Origin: an uncultured Coriobacteriaceae bacterium
Lineage (GTDB): Bacteria > Actinomycetota > Coriobacteriia > Coriobacteriales > Atopobiaceae
NCBI GenBank assembly: GCA_902773995.1
Contig: CACYGL010000022.1
Coordinates: 1-52,280, forward strand
Length of the DNA stretch: 52,280 nucleotides
Direction: 5' to 3'
Shown: piece after piece, positions 1 through 9,018 of the stretch
How the letters are laid out: every line of letters starts with the position of its first letter
How positions within the stretch are numbered: the first letter of the stretch is position 1
The notes under the pieces: generated by a model
The model's database searches: none
What the model saw: the letters and a program-made list of their open reading frames with translations, nothing else
Told to the model about the DNA's origin: nothing
Program-made: the position numbers and the translations under genes

Positions 1-37
1 CGGTCGGCGGCCCCGCAGGGCTGACAAGAAGATAGCC

Positions 38-55
38 CCCCGGCCGTCGCCGGGG
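38..55. terminator. GC-rich hairpin at window edge
   Basis: A 7-bp stem CCCCGGC/GCCGGGG with a 4-nt loop lies at the left edge. There is no clear T-tract on either side, so it is only a possible terminator of a gene outside the window. I see no supportable coding region in 1-153. Confidence 0.25.
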
Positions 56-153
56 CCATCAATCAGCCTACGGGAAACCGTCTCAGACTGTAATGGGGGT
101 TCACCTCAACGGCCTGTGCGAGAAGGAAGCCGCCGGCGCCCTGAGAGAGCCCT

Positions 154-190
154 GGAATGAGACAAAGGGACTGTCCCTTTGTCTCATTCC
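154..190. repeat. Perfect palindrome (GAGACAAAGGGA family), copy 1
   Basis: Perfect inverted repeat with 17-bp arms (GGAATGAGACAAAGGGA) around CTG. It overlaps the stop codon of the upstream-reading ABC exporter gene (TGA at 184-186), so the last codons of that gene lie in the palindrome and its transcript would end in this hairpin. The same core occurs at 4401-4431, 17942-17970 and 50508-50538. Confidence 0.85.
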
Positions 191-2076
191 AGCTCGCGGG
201 TGCCGGTCCAGAGCTGCCAGTACTCGCCGCGCTGCGCGAGCAGCTCCTCGTGCGTGCCACGCTCTACGATGCGCCCGTGCTCAAGCACCATGATCGCGTT
301 GGCGTTGCGCACCGTGGAGAGCCGGTGCGCAATCACGAAGACCGTGCGGCCGCGCATGAGGGCGTCCATCCCGCGCGCGATGAGCGCCTCGGTGCGCGTG
401 TCCACGCTCGAGGTGGCCTCGTCCAGGATGAGTACCGGCGGGTCGCTCACGGCCGCGCGGGCAATGGCGATGAGCTGCCGCTGGCCCTGGCTGAGGTTCG
501 CGCCGTCGGCCGTGACCAGCGTGTCGTAGCCATGCGGCAGGCGCGAGATGAACGAGTCCGCGTTTGCCACGCGCGCGGCGTGCCGCACCTCCTCGTCGGT
601 GGCGTTGAGCTTGCCAAAGCGGATGTTGTCGGCAATGCTCCCGCGGAAGAGGTGCGTGTCTTGCAGCACGATGCCCAGAGACGAGCGAAGCGAAGCCTTC
701 TTGATGTTGCGCACGTCGATGCCGTCGTAGGTTATCTTGCCCGAGCGCACGTCGTAGAAGCGATTGATGAGATTCGTGATGGTAGTCTTGCCTGCGCCCG
801 TGGAGCCTACAAAGGCGATCTTCTGCCCAGGCTTGGCAAAGAGCGAGAGGTTCGCCAGAACCGTCTGGCCTTCGTCGTAGCCAAAGGTGACGTTCTCAAA
901 GCGCACGTCGCCGGCGAGAGGGACCGTGGTGCCGTCCTCGCGACGCCACTGCCAGCCCGCGGCACCGGCCGCCATGCGGCGGGTGGAGCTGGCGGCGGCG
1001 TTCTCCGCTGCGGGGGCGTCGCCGTCCGCCTCCGCGTCGCCGCCCGCGCCCACGCGCTCCAGCGTGACCGTGCCCTCGTCCTTCTCGGCAGGCTCTTCCA
1101 TCACCGAGAAGACCCGCTCCGCACCGGCAAGCGCCGTGAGCATGAAGTTGCCCAGCTGCGTGAGCTGGTTGATGGGCATGGCCGCCTGTCGAACAAACAC
1201 CAGGTAGCTTGCCAGACTGCCCACGCCCATGTGGCCGCCTATGGCAAGTGCCGCGCCCACCACGGCCACCACGGCGTAGTTGGTGTACGAGATGGCCACC
1301 GTCGCCGGCACCATCGTCGAGGCGTAGGCCTGGGCGCCGGTGCCGCTTGTCCGCAGGTCCTCGTTGAGCGCCCGGAAGCCCTCGAGGTTCTCGCCCTCGT
1401 GGTTGAAGACCTTCACGACTTTCTGGCCTGCTATCATCTCCTCCACGTAGCCGTCAAGCGCGCCCAGGGTGCGCTGCTGCTGCGAGAAGAGCCGCTTGGA
1501 GCGCCTGCCCGAGAAGCGCACGTAGGCCACGATAATCGCGTCGCAGGCCAGCGTGATGAGCGTGAGCCGCCAGTCGAGGACCACCAGAAGAACGATGGTC
1601 CCCACGGTCTGGATGGCCGCCTGAACCATGTTGGCAAACCCGTTGTTGAGCGCCTCCGAGATGGTGTCCACGTCGTTGGTGAAGTAGCTCATCACGTCGC
1701 CGTTGCGCGTGTGGTCGAACCACGAGAGCGGTAGCGACTCAATGTGGCCGAGAAGGTCTCGGCGAATGTCAAAGACCACACGCTGCGCGGCGCGGACCAT
1801 GGTCTGGGTGTAGCCAACGCTTGCGGCCACGCCTGCCGCGTAGATGGCGGCAGTTAGCGCGACGAGATGGACGAAGCGCGTCCAGTCGCCGGCTCCCACG
1901 GCGTCTACCACGGGTTTTATCATGTACGTTCCGGCGAGGTTTGCCCCGCCTGTCACGCAGACCAGAACCGCCACGGCCAAAAGCTGCCAGCGGGCGTGGC
2001 CTAGGTACGAGAGGAACCTTCTCAGCGTGTGCCGCAGGTCCTTGGGGCCCGCGGGGGCGCCTCCTCTACCGGGCAT
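184..2076 (-). CDS. ABC multidrug-type exporter, ATPase/permease subunit (catalytic half)
   Basis: About 630 residues, a half-size ABC exporter: an N-terminal six-helix membrane domain followed by a nucleotide-binding domain. Walker A GSTGAGKTT, signature NLSQGQRQL, Walker B VLILDEATSS with the catalytic Glu, and the HRLST switch His are all present. An Ala/Gly-rich insertion of roughly 55 residues separates the two domains, longer than usual. The start was set at the ATG giving MPGRGG; the open frame continues further upstream inside the preceding gene. The first 11 bases overlap the 3' end of the partner gene, so the two are translationally coupled. Its partner has a degenerate Walker B, so the pair is best read as a heterodimeric exporter of the TM287/288 or LmrCD kind. 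Substrate unknown. Confidence 0.9.
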   Translation of the reverse strand: MPGRGGAPAGPKDLRHTLRRFLSYLGHARWQLLAVAVLVCVTGGANLAGTYMIKPVVDAVGAGDWTRFVHLVALTAAIYAAGVAASVGYTQTMVRAAQRVVFDIRRDLLGHIESLPLSWFDHTRNGDVMSYFTNDVDTISEALNNGFANMVQAAIQTVGTIVLLVVLDWRLTLITLACDAIIVAYVRFSGRRSKRLFSQQQRTLGALDGYVEEMIAGQKVVKVFNHEGENLEGFRALNEDLRTSGTGAQAYASTMVPATVAISYTNYAVVAVVGAALAIGGHMGVGSLASYLVFVRQAAMPINQLTQLGNFMLTALAGAERVFSVMEEPAEKDEGTVTLERVGAGGDAEADGDAPAAENAAASSTRRMAAGAAGWQWRREDGTTVPLAGDVRFENVTFGYDEGQTVLANLSLFAKPGQKIAFVGSTGAGKTTITNLINRFYDVRSGKITYDGIDVRNIKKASLRSSLGIVLQDTHLFRGSIADNIRFGKLNATDEEVRHAARVANADSFISRLPHGYDTLVTADGANLSQGQRQLIAIARAAVSDPPVLILDEATSSVDTRTEALIARGMDALMRGRTVFVIAHRLSTVRNANAIMVLEHGRIVERGTHEELLAQRGEYWQLWTGTRELE

Positions 2077-3868
2077 TGGGGGCCTCCTTCCTGGTGGCGG
2101 TTGCGGGCGCGACGGTCCCGGCGGGCACGACGGTCCCGGCTGCGGTCGCGGTGCCGCCCACCTGCGACTCATAGAGCTCGCGATAGATGTCGTCCGTCTG
2201 CAGCAGCTCCTCGTGCGTGCCCGTGGCGTGCACGCGCCCGTCCTCGAGCACCACGATCTGGTCGGCGTCCATGACGGAGGCCACGCGCTGCGCAATCACG
2301 ACCTTGGTGACGTCCGTGAGCTGGGCAAGGTTCTTACGTATGCGGGCGTCGGTGGCCATGTCGCACGCCGAGGTCGAGTCGTCGAAGACCAGCACGCGGG
2401 GGTGCTTGAGCAGCGTGCGAGCAATGCAGAGGCGCTGCTTCTGGCCGCCGGAGACGTTGCCGCCACCGTGGCCAAGGTCTGCGCCAAGCCCGCCAATGCG
2501 GTCCAGGAACTCGTCGGCGCAGGCCAGCTGACAGGCGCGGAGCAGCTCCTCGTCCGTCGCCGCGGCGTTGCCCCAGCGCAGATTGTCGCGGACGGTGCCC
2601 GTGAACAGGACGTTCTTCTGGAGCACAATGCCCACGCCATCGCGCAGCGCCGCAAGGTCGTACTGGCGCACGTCGTGGCCGCCCACCTCTACGCTGCCGG
2701 AGCTTGCGTCGTAGAGGCGCGCCATGAGCTGCACGAGCGAGGTCTTGCCGGAGCCCGTGGCACCCAGCACGCCCACGGTGGAGCCGGGGGCAAAGTGCAG
2801 GCTCACGTGCGAGAGCACGTTCTTCTCGGCCGTGGGGGAGTACTTGAAGCTCACGTCGCGGAAGGCTACGTCGCCGGTCTGCACGCGGTCGATGCCGTGC
2901 TCGGGACTCTCTATGGCGGGCTTCTCGCGCAGCACCTCGCTCACGCGGTGGATGCTCGTGACGGCGCGTGCCAGGAGGAGAAAGACGTTCGAGATCATCA
3001 TCAGCGAGTTCATGATGAGCAGGACGTAGCTCATGAATCCCGTGAGCGTGCCCACGCCCATCTCGCCTGCCATGATCATCTGGCCGCCAAACCACAGGAG
3101 CGCCACGCTGGCCACGTTCATCGAGAGCGTGAAGACGGGCGTGTTGATCACGGCGGTCCTAAACGTGCGCGTGGCGGCGTTTGCCAGACGCGCGTTGACC
3201 TGCTCGAAGCGCTCGGCCACGTAGCCCTCTCGCACGTAAGCCTTGATGGCGCGGATGGCCACGAGGTCTTCCTGGAGCGTGTCGTTGAGCTGGTCCATCG
3301 CGTGCTGCATGGTCCCAAAGAGCGGCGCCACGTGGTGCACGATAAGCGCCAGGGCACAGGCAAGCGCGGGCAGGATGACAAAGAAGACCACGGCAAGCTT
3401 GGCGCTCATGGTGCAGGCGATGATAAGGCCGCACACGAGCATGACCGGGCCTCTCAGCATGGGCCTAAAGCCCATCACGAGGGCGTTCTGTATCACGGTG
3501 ACGTCGGTGGTCATGCGCGTGACCAGGGAGGACGTGTCAAAGTCGTCGAGGTTCGAGAAGGCGAAGTCCTGCACGTGAGCGTATTCCGCCTCGCGGAGGC
3601 CGGCGCCAAAGCCCATGGCGACCTGGGCCGAGAAACGCGCGTAGCCCAGCCCCAGGGCACCGGCGACGGCTGCCAGCGCCACCATGCGGGCGCCCAGCGC
3701 AAGGACGAGCCCCATGTCGCCGGTGGTCACGCCCACGTTGACGATGCTGGCCATCACAAAGGGGATGCAGAGTTCGAGCGTGGCCTCGGTGAAGGCGCAG
3801 AGCGCGGCGAGCACGAATTGCCTGTGGTAGGGCTTGAGGTAGCGGGAGACGAGGGCGAGGTCGCTCAT
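2066..3868 (-). CDS. ABC multidrug-type exporter, ATPase/permease subunit (degenerate half)
   Basis: About 600 residues, same architecture as its neighbour. Walker A GATGSGKTS and signature NVSGGQKQR are intact, but Walker B reads VLVFDDSTSACD: the catalytic Glu is replaced by Asp. This is the known hallmark of the degenerate site in heterodimeric ABC exporters, so it probably pairs with the product of the next gene. The start is the ATG giving MSDLALVSR, preceded by a near-perfect Shine-Dalgarno AAGGAGGT; it overlaps the marR stop by 4 bases (ATGA). The gene order marR-ABC-ABC suggests drug- or metabolite-induced efflux under MarR control. Confidence 0.9.
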   Translation of the reverse strand: MSDLALVSRYLKPYHRQFVLAALCAFTEATLELCIPFVMASIVNVGVTTGDMGLVLALGARMVALAAVAGALGLGYARFSAQVAMGFGAGLREAEYAHVQDFAFSNLDDFDTSSLVTRMTTDVTVIQNALVMGFRPMLRGPVMLVCGLIIACTMSAKLAVVFFVILPALACALALIVHHVAPLFGTMQHAMDQLNDTLQEDLVAIRAIKAYVREGYVAERFEQVNARLANAATRTFRTAVINTPVFTLSMNVASVALLWFGGQMIMAGEMGVGTLTGFMSYVLLIMNSLMMISNVFLLLARAVTSIHRVSEVLREKPAIESPEHGIDRVQTGDVAFRDVSFKYSPTAEKNVLSHVSLHFAPGSTVGVLGATGSGKTSLVQLMARLYDASSGSVEVGGHDVRQYDLAALRDGVGIVLQKNVLFTGTVRDNLRWGNAAATDEELLRACQLACADEFLDRIGGLGADLGHGGGNVSGGQKQRLCIARTLLKHPRVLVFDDSTSACDMATDARIRKNLAQLTDVTKVVIAQRVASVMDADQIVVLEDGRVHATGTHEELLQTDDIYRELYESQVGGTATAAGTVVPAGTVAPATATRKEAPNAR

Positions 3869-4386
3869 TGCGCACCTCCTTGGGGGGCCGCGGGGTGCGG
3901 CGCGGCAGCGGGGTGCGTCGTGGTCGCCGGGGCCGCCGGGTGCGCCGGGGCGCTGGCGGTTGCGAGGTTCTCGTGCACGCGCGCGAGAAGGCCGGCAAGC
4001 GTCGCGCGCTCCTCGGCGGAAAGACCGGCGAGCGTGACGTCCTGCTCGCCATCGCAGATGCTGTCCCATGCGGCAAGCGCGCCGTGGCCGGTCGCGGTGA
4101 GCTCCACGGTCTTGGTGCGGCGATCTTGTCCGCGCGTGGTGCGCACAAGGCCCGCCTGGCGGAGCAGGTCGAGCATGCGCGAGATGGCGGCGTCGTCCAC
4201 CTCGAAGTACGTGGCCATCTCATGCTGGGTGCTTGTGCCGTGGACGGCCAGGTAGGCGAGGAGTTTGGGCTGGCCGGGGCCAAGGCCAAGGTGCGCCATG
4301 CGCGGCCGCAGGTAGTTTATCTGCGCGTGGTAGGCGCGATAGAGCAGCATGTGCATGTCGTCGAGGGAGCGTCCTTCCTGCTCCAT
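3865..4386 (-). CDS. MarR-family transcriptional regulator
   Basis: 173 residues. A winged-helix DNA-binding domain (about residues 35-110; recognition region TQHEMATYFEVDDAAISRM, then the RRTKTVELT wing) sits between dimerisation helices. The last 30 residues are Pro/Ala/His-rich and probably disordered. Shine-Dalgarno AGAGGAGAA precedes the ATG. It is the first gene of the operon with the two ABC exporter genes, the usual layout for local repression of an efflux pump. The intergenic region towards the divergent phosphatase gene has two near-identical dyads that could be its operators. The ligand cannot be deduced. Confidence 0.88.
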   Translation of the reverse strand: MEQEGRSLDDMHMLLYRAYHAQINYLRPRMAHLGLGPGQPKLLAYLAVHGTSTQHEMATYFEVDDAAISRMLDLLRQAGLVRTTRGQDRRTKTVELTATGHGALAAWDSICDGEQDVTLAGLSAEERATLAGLLARVHENLATASAPAHPAAPATTTHPAAAPHPAAPQGGAQ

Positions 4387-4400
4387 GGCGTTCTCCTCTC

Positions 4401-4431
4401 ATGAGACAAAGGGGCAGTCCCTTTGTCTCAT
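4401..4431. repeat. Palindrome (GAGACAAAGGGA family), copy 2
   Basis: 13-bp perfect arms ATGAGACAAAGGG around GCAGT, about 15 bases upstream of the marR start codon. It would form a hairpin in the marR leader just before the ribosome binding site. Together with copy 1 it brackets the marR-ABC-ABC operon. Confidence 0.85.
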
Positions 4432-4451
4432 TGATAAGGGAGAGCCCGTAT

Positions 4452-4541
4452 CTTGACGTATCAAGTAATCGCATTCAGCGTATCGCGTGTCGGCGTGGCT
4501 GCGACTGCTACCACGAGCCGTCACAAAGTTGACGCATCAAG
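4452..4541. promoter_or_regulatory. Two candidate MarR operator dyads
   Basis: CTTGACGTATCAAG (4452-4465) and GTTGACGCATCAAG (4528-4541) share the form TTGA-N4-TCAA and lie 76 bp apart in the divergent region between marR and the HAD phosphatase. Their repetition and position suggest binding sites for the adjacent MarR protein; this is inference, as I cannot test binding or find further copies by search. Confidence 0.4.
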
Positions 4542-4646
4542 GATTCACGAGTGGGGTGCGCGCCCGCCCTCAAGGCACCGCACGTGATAGGGTATGGGCG
4601 CACTTCTCGCCCTAGCGCCGGCCGGCGCCGTCTGCAAGGAGAATCC

Positions 4647-5441
4647 ATGCGCATACCCAAGCTCATTGCCAGCGACATCGATGGCACCATGCTCGTAAAC
4701 TGGTCGCCGCGCTTCTCGCCGCAGATGCTGGGGCTTGTCGAGCGCATTGTGGACGCGGACATCGTCTTTGTGCCCGCCTCGGGCAGGCAGTACACCAACC
4801 TGCGCCGTCTCTTCTCGCCCGTGGCCGACCGTATTCCGTATGTGTGCGAGAACGGCGCACTTGCCATTCTTGGCGACGAGCTGGTCTACCGTGCCACGAT
4901 GGACGACGGCCTTGCGCGTGAGATCATCGAGGACATGCTGGCCGACCCCGGCTGCGAGCCGGTGGTCTCGGGGATGCGGACGGTCTACGTGCGCACTGGC
5001 GCCCCCGAGCTGGTGGATCACCTTGTGAACGTGACGGGCTACAACGTGACCGAGTTGGATGACCTCACGCGCATTCCGGAGCCCTTTATGAAGGTCTCGG
5101 CGTACTGCACCGACGGCGTTCCGCGCAAGCAGCACTGGCACGAGCGCTTTGGCACGCGGTGCACGGTCAAGGTCACGGGCTTACAGTGGCTCGACCTCAT
5201 GCCCAATGGCGTCGACAAGGGCGTTGCCCTGTCTGCGCTGGCCAAGCGCCTGGGGATTGCGGCCGATGACTGCATGGCGTTTGGCGATGCCGAGAATGAC
5301 ATTGAGATGCTCGAGTGGGCGGGGTGTCCTATCACGATGGAGACGTCGCAGCCTTTGGTGCTGCCGCTTGGCCGGTACCGCACCGACACCGTCGAGCACG
5401 CGTTCGAGCGGATCTTGGACGGCTCTGGGTTCGACTGGTAG
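4647..5441 (+). CDS. Cof-type HAD-IIB family phosphatase
   Basis: 264 residues. HAD motif I is DIDGTM near residue 8 (two catalytic Asp), and motif IV is GDAENDIEML near residue 205; a type IIB cap lies between, with the sub-family motif PASGRQYTNLRRLF. Such enzymes dephosphorylate sugar phosphates, pyridoxal phosphate or flavin nucleotides in the cytoplasm; the substrate cannot be told from sequence. The start is the ATG giving MRIPKL, with AAGGAG 5 bases upstream; the open frame extends 32 codons further but without a ribosome binding site. Transcribed alone, divergent from marR. Confidence 0.88.
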   Translation: MRIPKLIASDIDGTMLVNWSPRFSPQMLGLVERIVDADIVFVPASGRQYTNLRRLFSPVADRIPYVCENGALAILGDELVYRATMDDGLAREIIEDMLADPGCEPVVSGMRTVYVRTGAPELVDHLVNVTGYNVTELDDLTRIPEPFMKVSAYCTDGVPRKQHWHERFGTRCTVKVTGLQWLDLMPNGVDKGVALSALAKRLGIAADDCMAFGDAENDIEMLEWAGCPITMETSQPLVLPLGRYRTDTVEHAFERILDGSGFDW

Positions 5442-5475
5442 CACGGCCACGTGGGGTCCGGCCTGAGGGGGGGAG

Positions 5476-5576
5476 AAACCTGCGACTTAATAGCAGTTAG
5501 CCATGTGCGCCGCTGAGAAAAGCCGCAGGTAGGGAGGTTGTGGCTTTTTGTCGGACTGCTATTAAGCCGCAGGTTT
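5476..5576. repeat. Nested inverted repeat, about 100 bp
   Basis: Outer arms of 22 bp with one mismatch (5476-5497 and 5555-5576; core CTTAATAGCAGT) enclose 57 bases that themselves contain an AAAAGCC/GGCTTTT pair. It sits between two convergent genes (the phosphatase and ygiQ) and could act as a bidirectional terminator; its size and nesting look more like a miniature mobile element. Confidence 0.75.
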
Positions 5577-5661
5577 CCTGGGGTAGCTGGCTCCTCTCGG
5601 CAAAACGACGTACGAGCAGCGATTTCCTACGCACTAGCTGCGGAAACGCGCCCTCCGGCGT

Positions 5662-7758
5662 CTAGCGCGCCCGGCGAGAACGTCGCTCGCCGCGACCTGC
5701 GTTCCCGCCGCCGCCCGCACGCCCGCCGCGACCCGCACCCGTCGCCCGCACCCGCGGCCGCTCGGGCCGCACCAGGCACTTGGGCCCGTAGCCGATGAGG
5801 TCCTCGCGGTGCGCGCGATGCAGCGCCTCCACCACCAGGTCGTAGTTCTTGGGGTCTCGGTACTGGATCAGCGCGCGCTGCATGGCCTTCTCGTGCGGAT
5901 TGGTGGGACAATAGACGTGCTTCATGGTGCGCGGGTCGAGCCCCGTGTAGTAAATGCAGGTGCTCACCGTCGATGGGGTGGGGTAGAAGTCGCTCACCTG
6001 CTCGGGGTTGTAGCCCAGGTCGCGGCAGAACTCCGCCAGTTTGACCGCGTCCTCCATCGTCGACCCGGGGTGCGAGCTCATGAGGTAGGGCACCACGTAC
6101 TGCTCCTTGCCGCATGCGCGCGAGGCCTTCTCGAACTCGTGGACAAATCGCTCGTAGACGTCGTTTGAGGGCTTGCCCATCACGCGCAGCACGTCGTCGC
6201 ACACGTGCTCGGGAGCTAGGCGCAGCTGGCCGGACGTATGGTACTCGGCCAGCTCGCGGATGAAGGTGTGGTCCTTGTCGTAGAGCGCGTAGTCAAAGCG
6301 GATGCCGCTGCGGATGAAGACCTTCTTGACGCCGGGGATCGCGCGGAGCTTGCGCAGCAGGCCCACATAGCGCTCGTGGGTCACGCGCAGGTTGGGGCAC
6401 GGCTCGGGCGCAAGGCAGCGCCGGTCGACGCATGCGCCGGCCTTGGCCTGTTTGGGGCAGGCGGGCTGCATGAAGTCTGCCGTTGGTCCGCCGACGTCGT
6501 TGATGTAGCCCTTGAAGTCGGGGTCGTGCGTCATGGCCGTGGCCTCGGCCACGAGCGACTCGTCGCTTCTCGCCTGGATGATGCGCCCCTGGTGGAAGTT
6601 GAGCGCGCAGAACGAGCATTCCCCCAGGCAGCCGCGGTTGCTTGAGAGCGAGAACTTCACCTCGGCAATGGCCGGGATGCCACCGGCCGCGTCGTACATG
6701 GGGTGCGCGGCGCGGGTGTAGGGCAGCTCATAGACCGCGTCGAGCTCCGGCGTGGTGAGCGGCTTTGCGGGCGGGTTCTGAATTACGTAGACGCCGTGCT
6801 CGTACTCCTCGACCAGCGGGTGCGAGAGGTACGGGTTGAGGTTTCTGCACTGGATGCCAAAGCTGCGCGCGTACTCGGTCTTGTCGGCGCGCATGGCCTC
6901 CCAGGTGGGAAGTGTCACGGGGTCCACGCACTGTTCGGTGGCTCTCGCCCGGTAGACCGTGCCGGCGATCCAGCTGATGTCGTGGACGTCCACGCCGCCG
7001 TCGAGCGCGTCTGCAATCTCGACGATGGAGCGCTCGCCCATCCCGTAGGAGATGATGTCGGCACCGGAGTCCAGAAGAATTGAACGCTTGAGCGAATCCG
7101 ACCAGTAGTCGTAGTGTGCAAGTCGTCGCAGCGATGCCTCGATGCCGCCCAGCACGATGGGCACGTGCTTGTACGTGCGGCGGATCAGGTTGCCGTAGAC
7201 CACGTCCGCATGGTCGGGGCGCAGGCCCATCTCGCCGCCGGGGGAGTAGAAGTCTTTGGGGCGGCGGTGCTTGGCCACGGTGTAGTGGTTGACCATCGAG
7301 TCCATGTTGCCGCTGCATACGAGAAACGCCAGGCGTGGCTCGCCCAGGACGGTGACGCTTGCCGGGTCGCGCCAGTCGGGCTGCGCGATGACGCCCACCT
7401 TGTAGCCGTGCGACTCCAGCACGCGCGTGATGATGGCGCAGGCAAACGACGGGTGGTCAACGTAGGCGTCGCCGCTCACAAAGACGAAGTCGCACTGGTC
7501 CCAGCCGCGCGCCGCCATGTCCTCGCGCGAGACAGGGAGAAAGGCCGAGCGGTCCGGGCCGTGGTGTGCCTGCGCCGAGACGGGCTTGCCGCCGTGGGCG
7601 CGGTGGGGGTCGTGCGTGCCGTGCGCGCCGCAGTGGCCGCCGTGACCACCTTGCGCGCCGCCGTGGCCGCCGTGGGTGCGATGGCCGCCGTGCGCGCCGG
7701 CGTTGCTCCGTGACCCGTCGTGCCCGCGCTGTTGAGACTCGCGCGTCTTCTCGTCCAT
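5662..7758 (-). CDS. ygiQ: YgiQ-family radical SAM protein
   Basis: About 698 residues, matching the UPF0313/YgiQ family. The radical SAM cluster motif CxxxCxxC is seen in NRGCLGECSFCALNFHQG, and family blocks such as LRLAPEHVCDDVLRVMGKP and SDFYPTPSTVSTCIYYTG are present. The reaction of this family is unknown to me. The start is the ATG giving MDEKTRESQ, with AAAGAGGA upstream; the open frame runs on but into the opposite-strand phosphate transporter gene. Unusual ends: residues 10-65 are His/Gly-rich (about 13 His plus one Cys), and the C-terminus is an Arg/Gly-rich tail. Both may be metal- or nucleic-acid-binding additions. Confidence 0.88.
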   Translation of the reverse strand: MDEKTRESQQRGHDGSRSNAGAHGGHRTHGGHGGAQGGHGGHCGAHGTHDPHRAHGGKPVSAQAHHGPDRSAFLPVSREDMAARGWDQCDFVFVSGDAYVDHPSFACAIITRVLESHGYKVGVIAQPDWRDPASVTVLGEPRLAFLVCSGNMDSMVNHYTVAKHRRPKDFYSPGGEMGLRPDHADVVYGNLIRRTYKHVPIVLGGIEASLRRLAHYDYWSDSLKRSILLDSGADIISYGMGERSIVEIADALDGGVDVHDISWIAGTVYRARATEQCVDPVTLPTWEAMRADKTEYARSFGIQCRNLNPYLSHPLVEEYEHGVYVIQNPPAKPLTTPELDAVYELPYTRAAHPMYDAAGGIPAIAEVKFSLSSNRGCLGECSFCALNFHQGRIIQARSDESLVAEATAMTHDPDFKGYINDVGGPTADFMQPACPKQAKAGACVDRRCLAPEPCPNLRVTHERYVGLLRKLRAIPGVKKVFIRSGIRFDYALYDKDHTFIRELAEYHTSGQLRLAPEHVCDDVLRVMGKPSNDVYERFVHEFEKASRACGKEQYVVPYLMSSHPGSTMEDAVKLAEFCRDLGYNPEQVSDFYPTPSTVSTCIYYTGLDPRTMKHVYCPTNPHEKAMQRALIQYRDPKNYDLVVEALHRAHREDLIGYGPKCLVRPERPRVRATGAGRGGRAGGGGNAGRGERRSRRAR

Positions 7759-7962
7759 GCGTCCTCTTTTCTCTGCGTATCCGCAACAAGTGTAGTAGAA
7801 AGGGCAGCTCAAGCGCCCGCAGGCACCGGCGGCGCCACGTCGCGACATTGCGTCATGAAATTGGCAGCGGAATGTCAGTAACGTGTAACCTGCCAGCGAG
7901 AGCGCCATATTTGGTTGCATCAGGTATGATGCTTGCGCAAACAATCGAAAGGTAACGCCTAC

Positions 7963-9009
7963 ATGGTCAGCTTCTCCCAGTTTGTCGCAGCCGTCCAGAC
8001 CAATCCGTTCCTCGCCTTGGTCATGGTCCTGGTCATCGGGACCATCTTCGTAAACGGCGCGACGGACGCCGCGAACGCCATCGCCGAGCCCGTTGGCACG
8101 CGTGCCATTGGCGTCAACCAGGCAATCACCATGAGCGTGATATGCAACTTTGTGGGTCTCATTGGCATGACGCTCATCTCCACGGCCGTTGCCAACACCA
8201 TGAGCGGCATGGTCGACTTTGGTGGCGACACCCATGCCGCCCTCATTGCTCTGGCGGCCGCAACCGTAGGTATCGTGACCTGGGCGTCTATCGCCTGGGT
8301 CTTTGGCATTCCCACCTCCGAGAGCCACGCCCTTATCGCCGGCCTCACCGGCGCCGCGCTTGCCGTGCACGGCGGGCTTGAGGGCGTGAACATGGGCGAG
8401 TGGGTCAAGGTCATCTATGGTCTGGTGCTTTCCTCGGTCCTGGGGTATGGAGCCGGCTGGATCATCGCCAAGGTCATCCCCATCATCTTCCGGCAGGCGG
8501 ACCGACGTCGCATGAACAGCATCTTCAAGAAGTGGCAGGTCGTGGGCGCCGCCGGCATGGCTACTATGCACGGCGCGCAGGACGGCCAGAAGTTCATGTC
8601 CACCGCCATGATGGCCGTGCTTCTCTCGCAGGGGATGTCCGTCGACGGCGCCCAGTTCCCGCTTTGGATTGAGGTCATCTGCGCCGCGGCCATGGCCATT
8701 GGCACCGCCATCGGCGGCAAGCGCATCATCAAGAAGGTGGGCATGGAGATGGTCTCGCTCGAGCAGTACCAGGGCTTTGCCGCCTCGGTGAGCGCCACGG
8801 CGTCGCTGCTCATCGCTACCCTCACGGGCCTTCCCGTCTCGACTACCCACACGTCCACCGCCGCCATGATGGGCGCCGGCGCGGCAAAGAACGTTCGCTC
8901 CGTCAACTGGGGCGTTGCCAAGGAAATGGTCCTCGCCTGGGTCTTCACGTTCCCCGGCTGCGGCCTTATTGGATACCTGCTCACCAAGCTTTTCCTCGTC
9001 GTTTTCTAA
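7963..9009 (+). CDS. pit: Inorganic phosphate transporter, PiT family
   Basis: 348 residues, strongly hydrophobic with about ten predicted membrane helices. The two inverted PiT signatures are visible: GATDAANAIAEPVGTRA near the N-terminus and GLPVSTTHTSTAAMMG near the C-terminus. PiT proteins are low-affinity symporters of metal-phosphate with H+ or Na+. The ATG giving MVSFSQF was chosen; GAAAGG lies about 10 bases upstream. The DUF47 gene follows after 9 bases with its own ribosome binding site, the typical pit-DUF47 pair. Confidence 0.93.
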   Translation: MVSFSQFVAAVQTNPFLALVMVLVIGTIFVNGATDAANAIAEPVGTRAIGVNQAITMSVICNFVGLIGMTLISTAVANTMSGMVDFGGDTHAALIALAAATVGIVTWASIAWVFGIPTSESHALIAGLTGAALAVHGGLEGVNMGEWVKVIYGLVLSSVLGYGAGWIIAKVIPIIFRQADRRRMNSIFKKWQVVGAAGMATMHGAQDGQKFMSTAMMAVLLSQGMSVDGAQFPLWIEVICAAAMAIGTAIGGKRIIKKVGMEMVSLEQYQGFAASVSATASLLIATLTGLPVSTTHTSTAAMMGAGAAKNVRSVNWGVAKEMVLAWVFTFPGCGLIGYLLTKLFLVVF

Positions 9010-9018
9010 GGAGAACCC

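Noticed and set aside
157..4255. Long open frames on the plus strand opposite the ABC/marR genes
   Set aside because: They are antisense shadows caused by high GC; no family features, and the minus-strand genes have full motif sets and ribosome binding sites.
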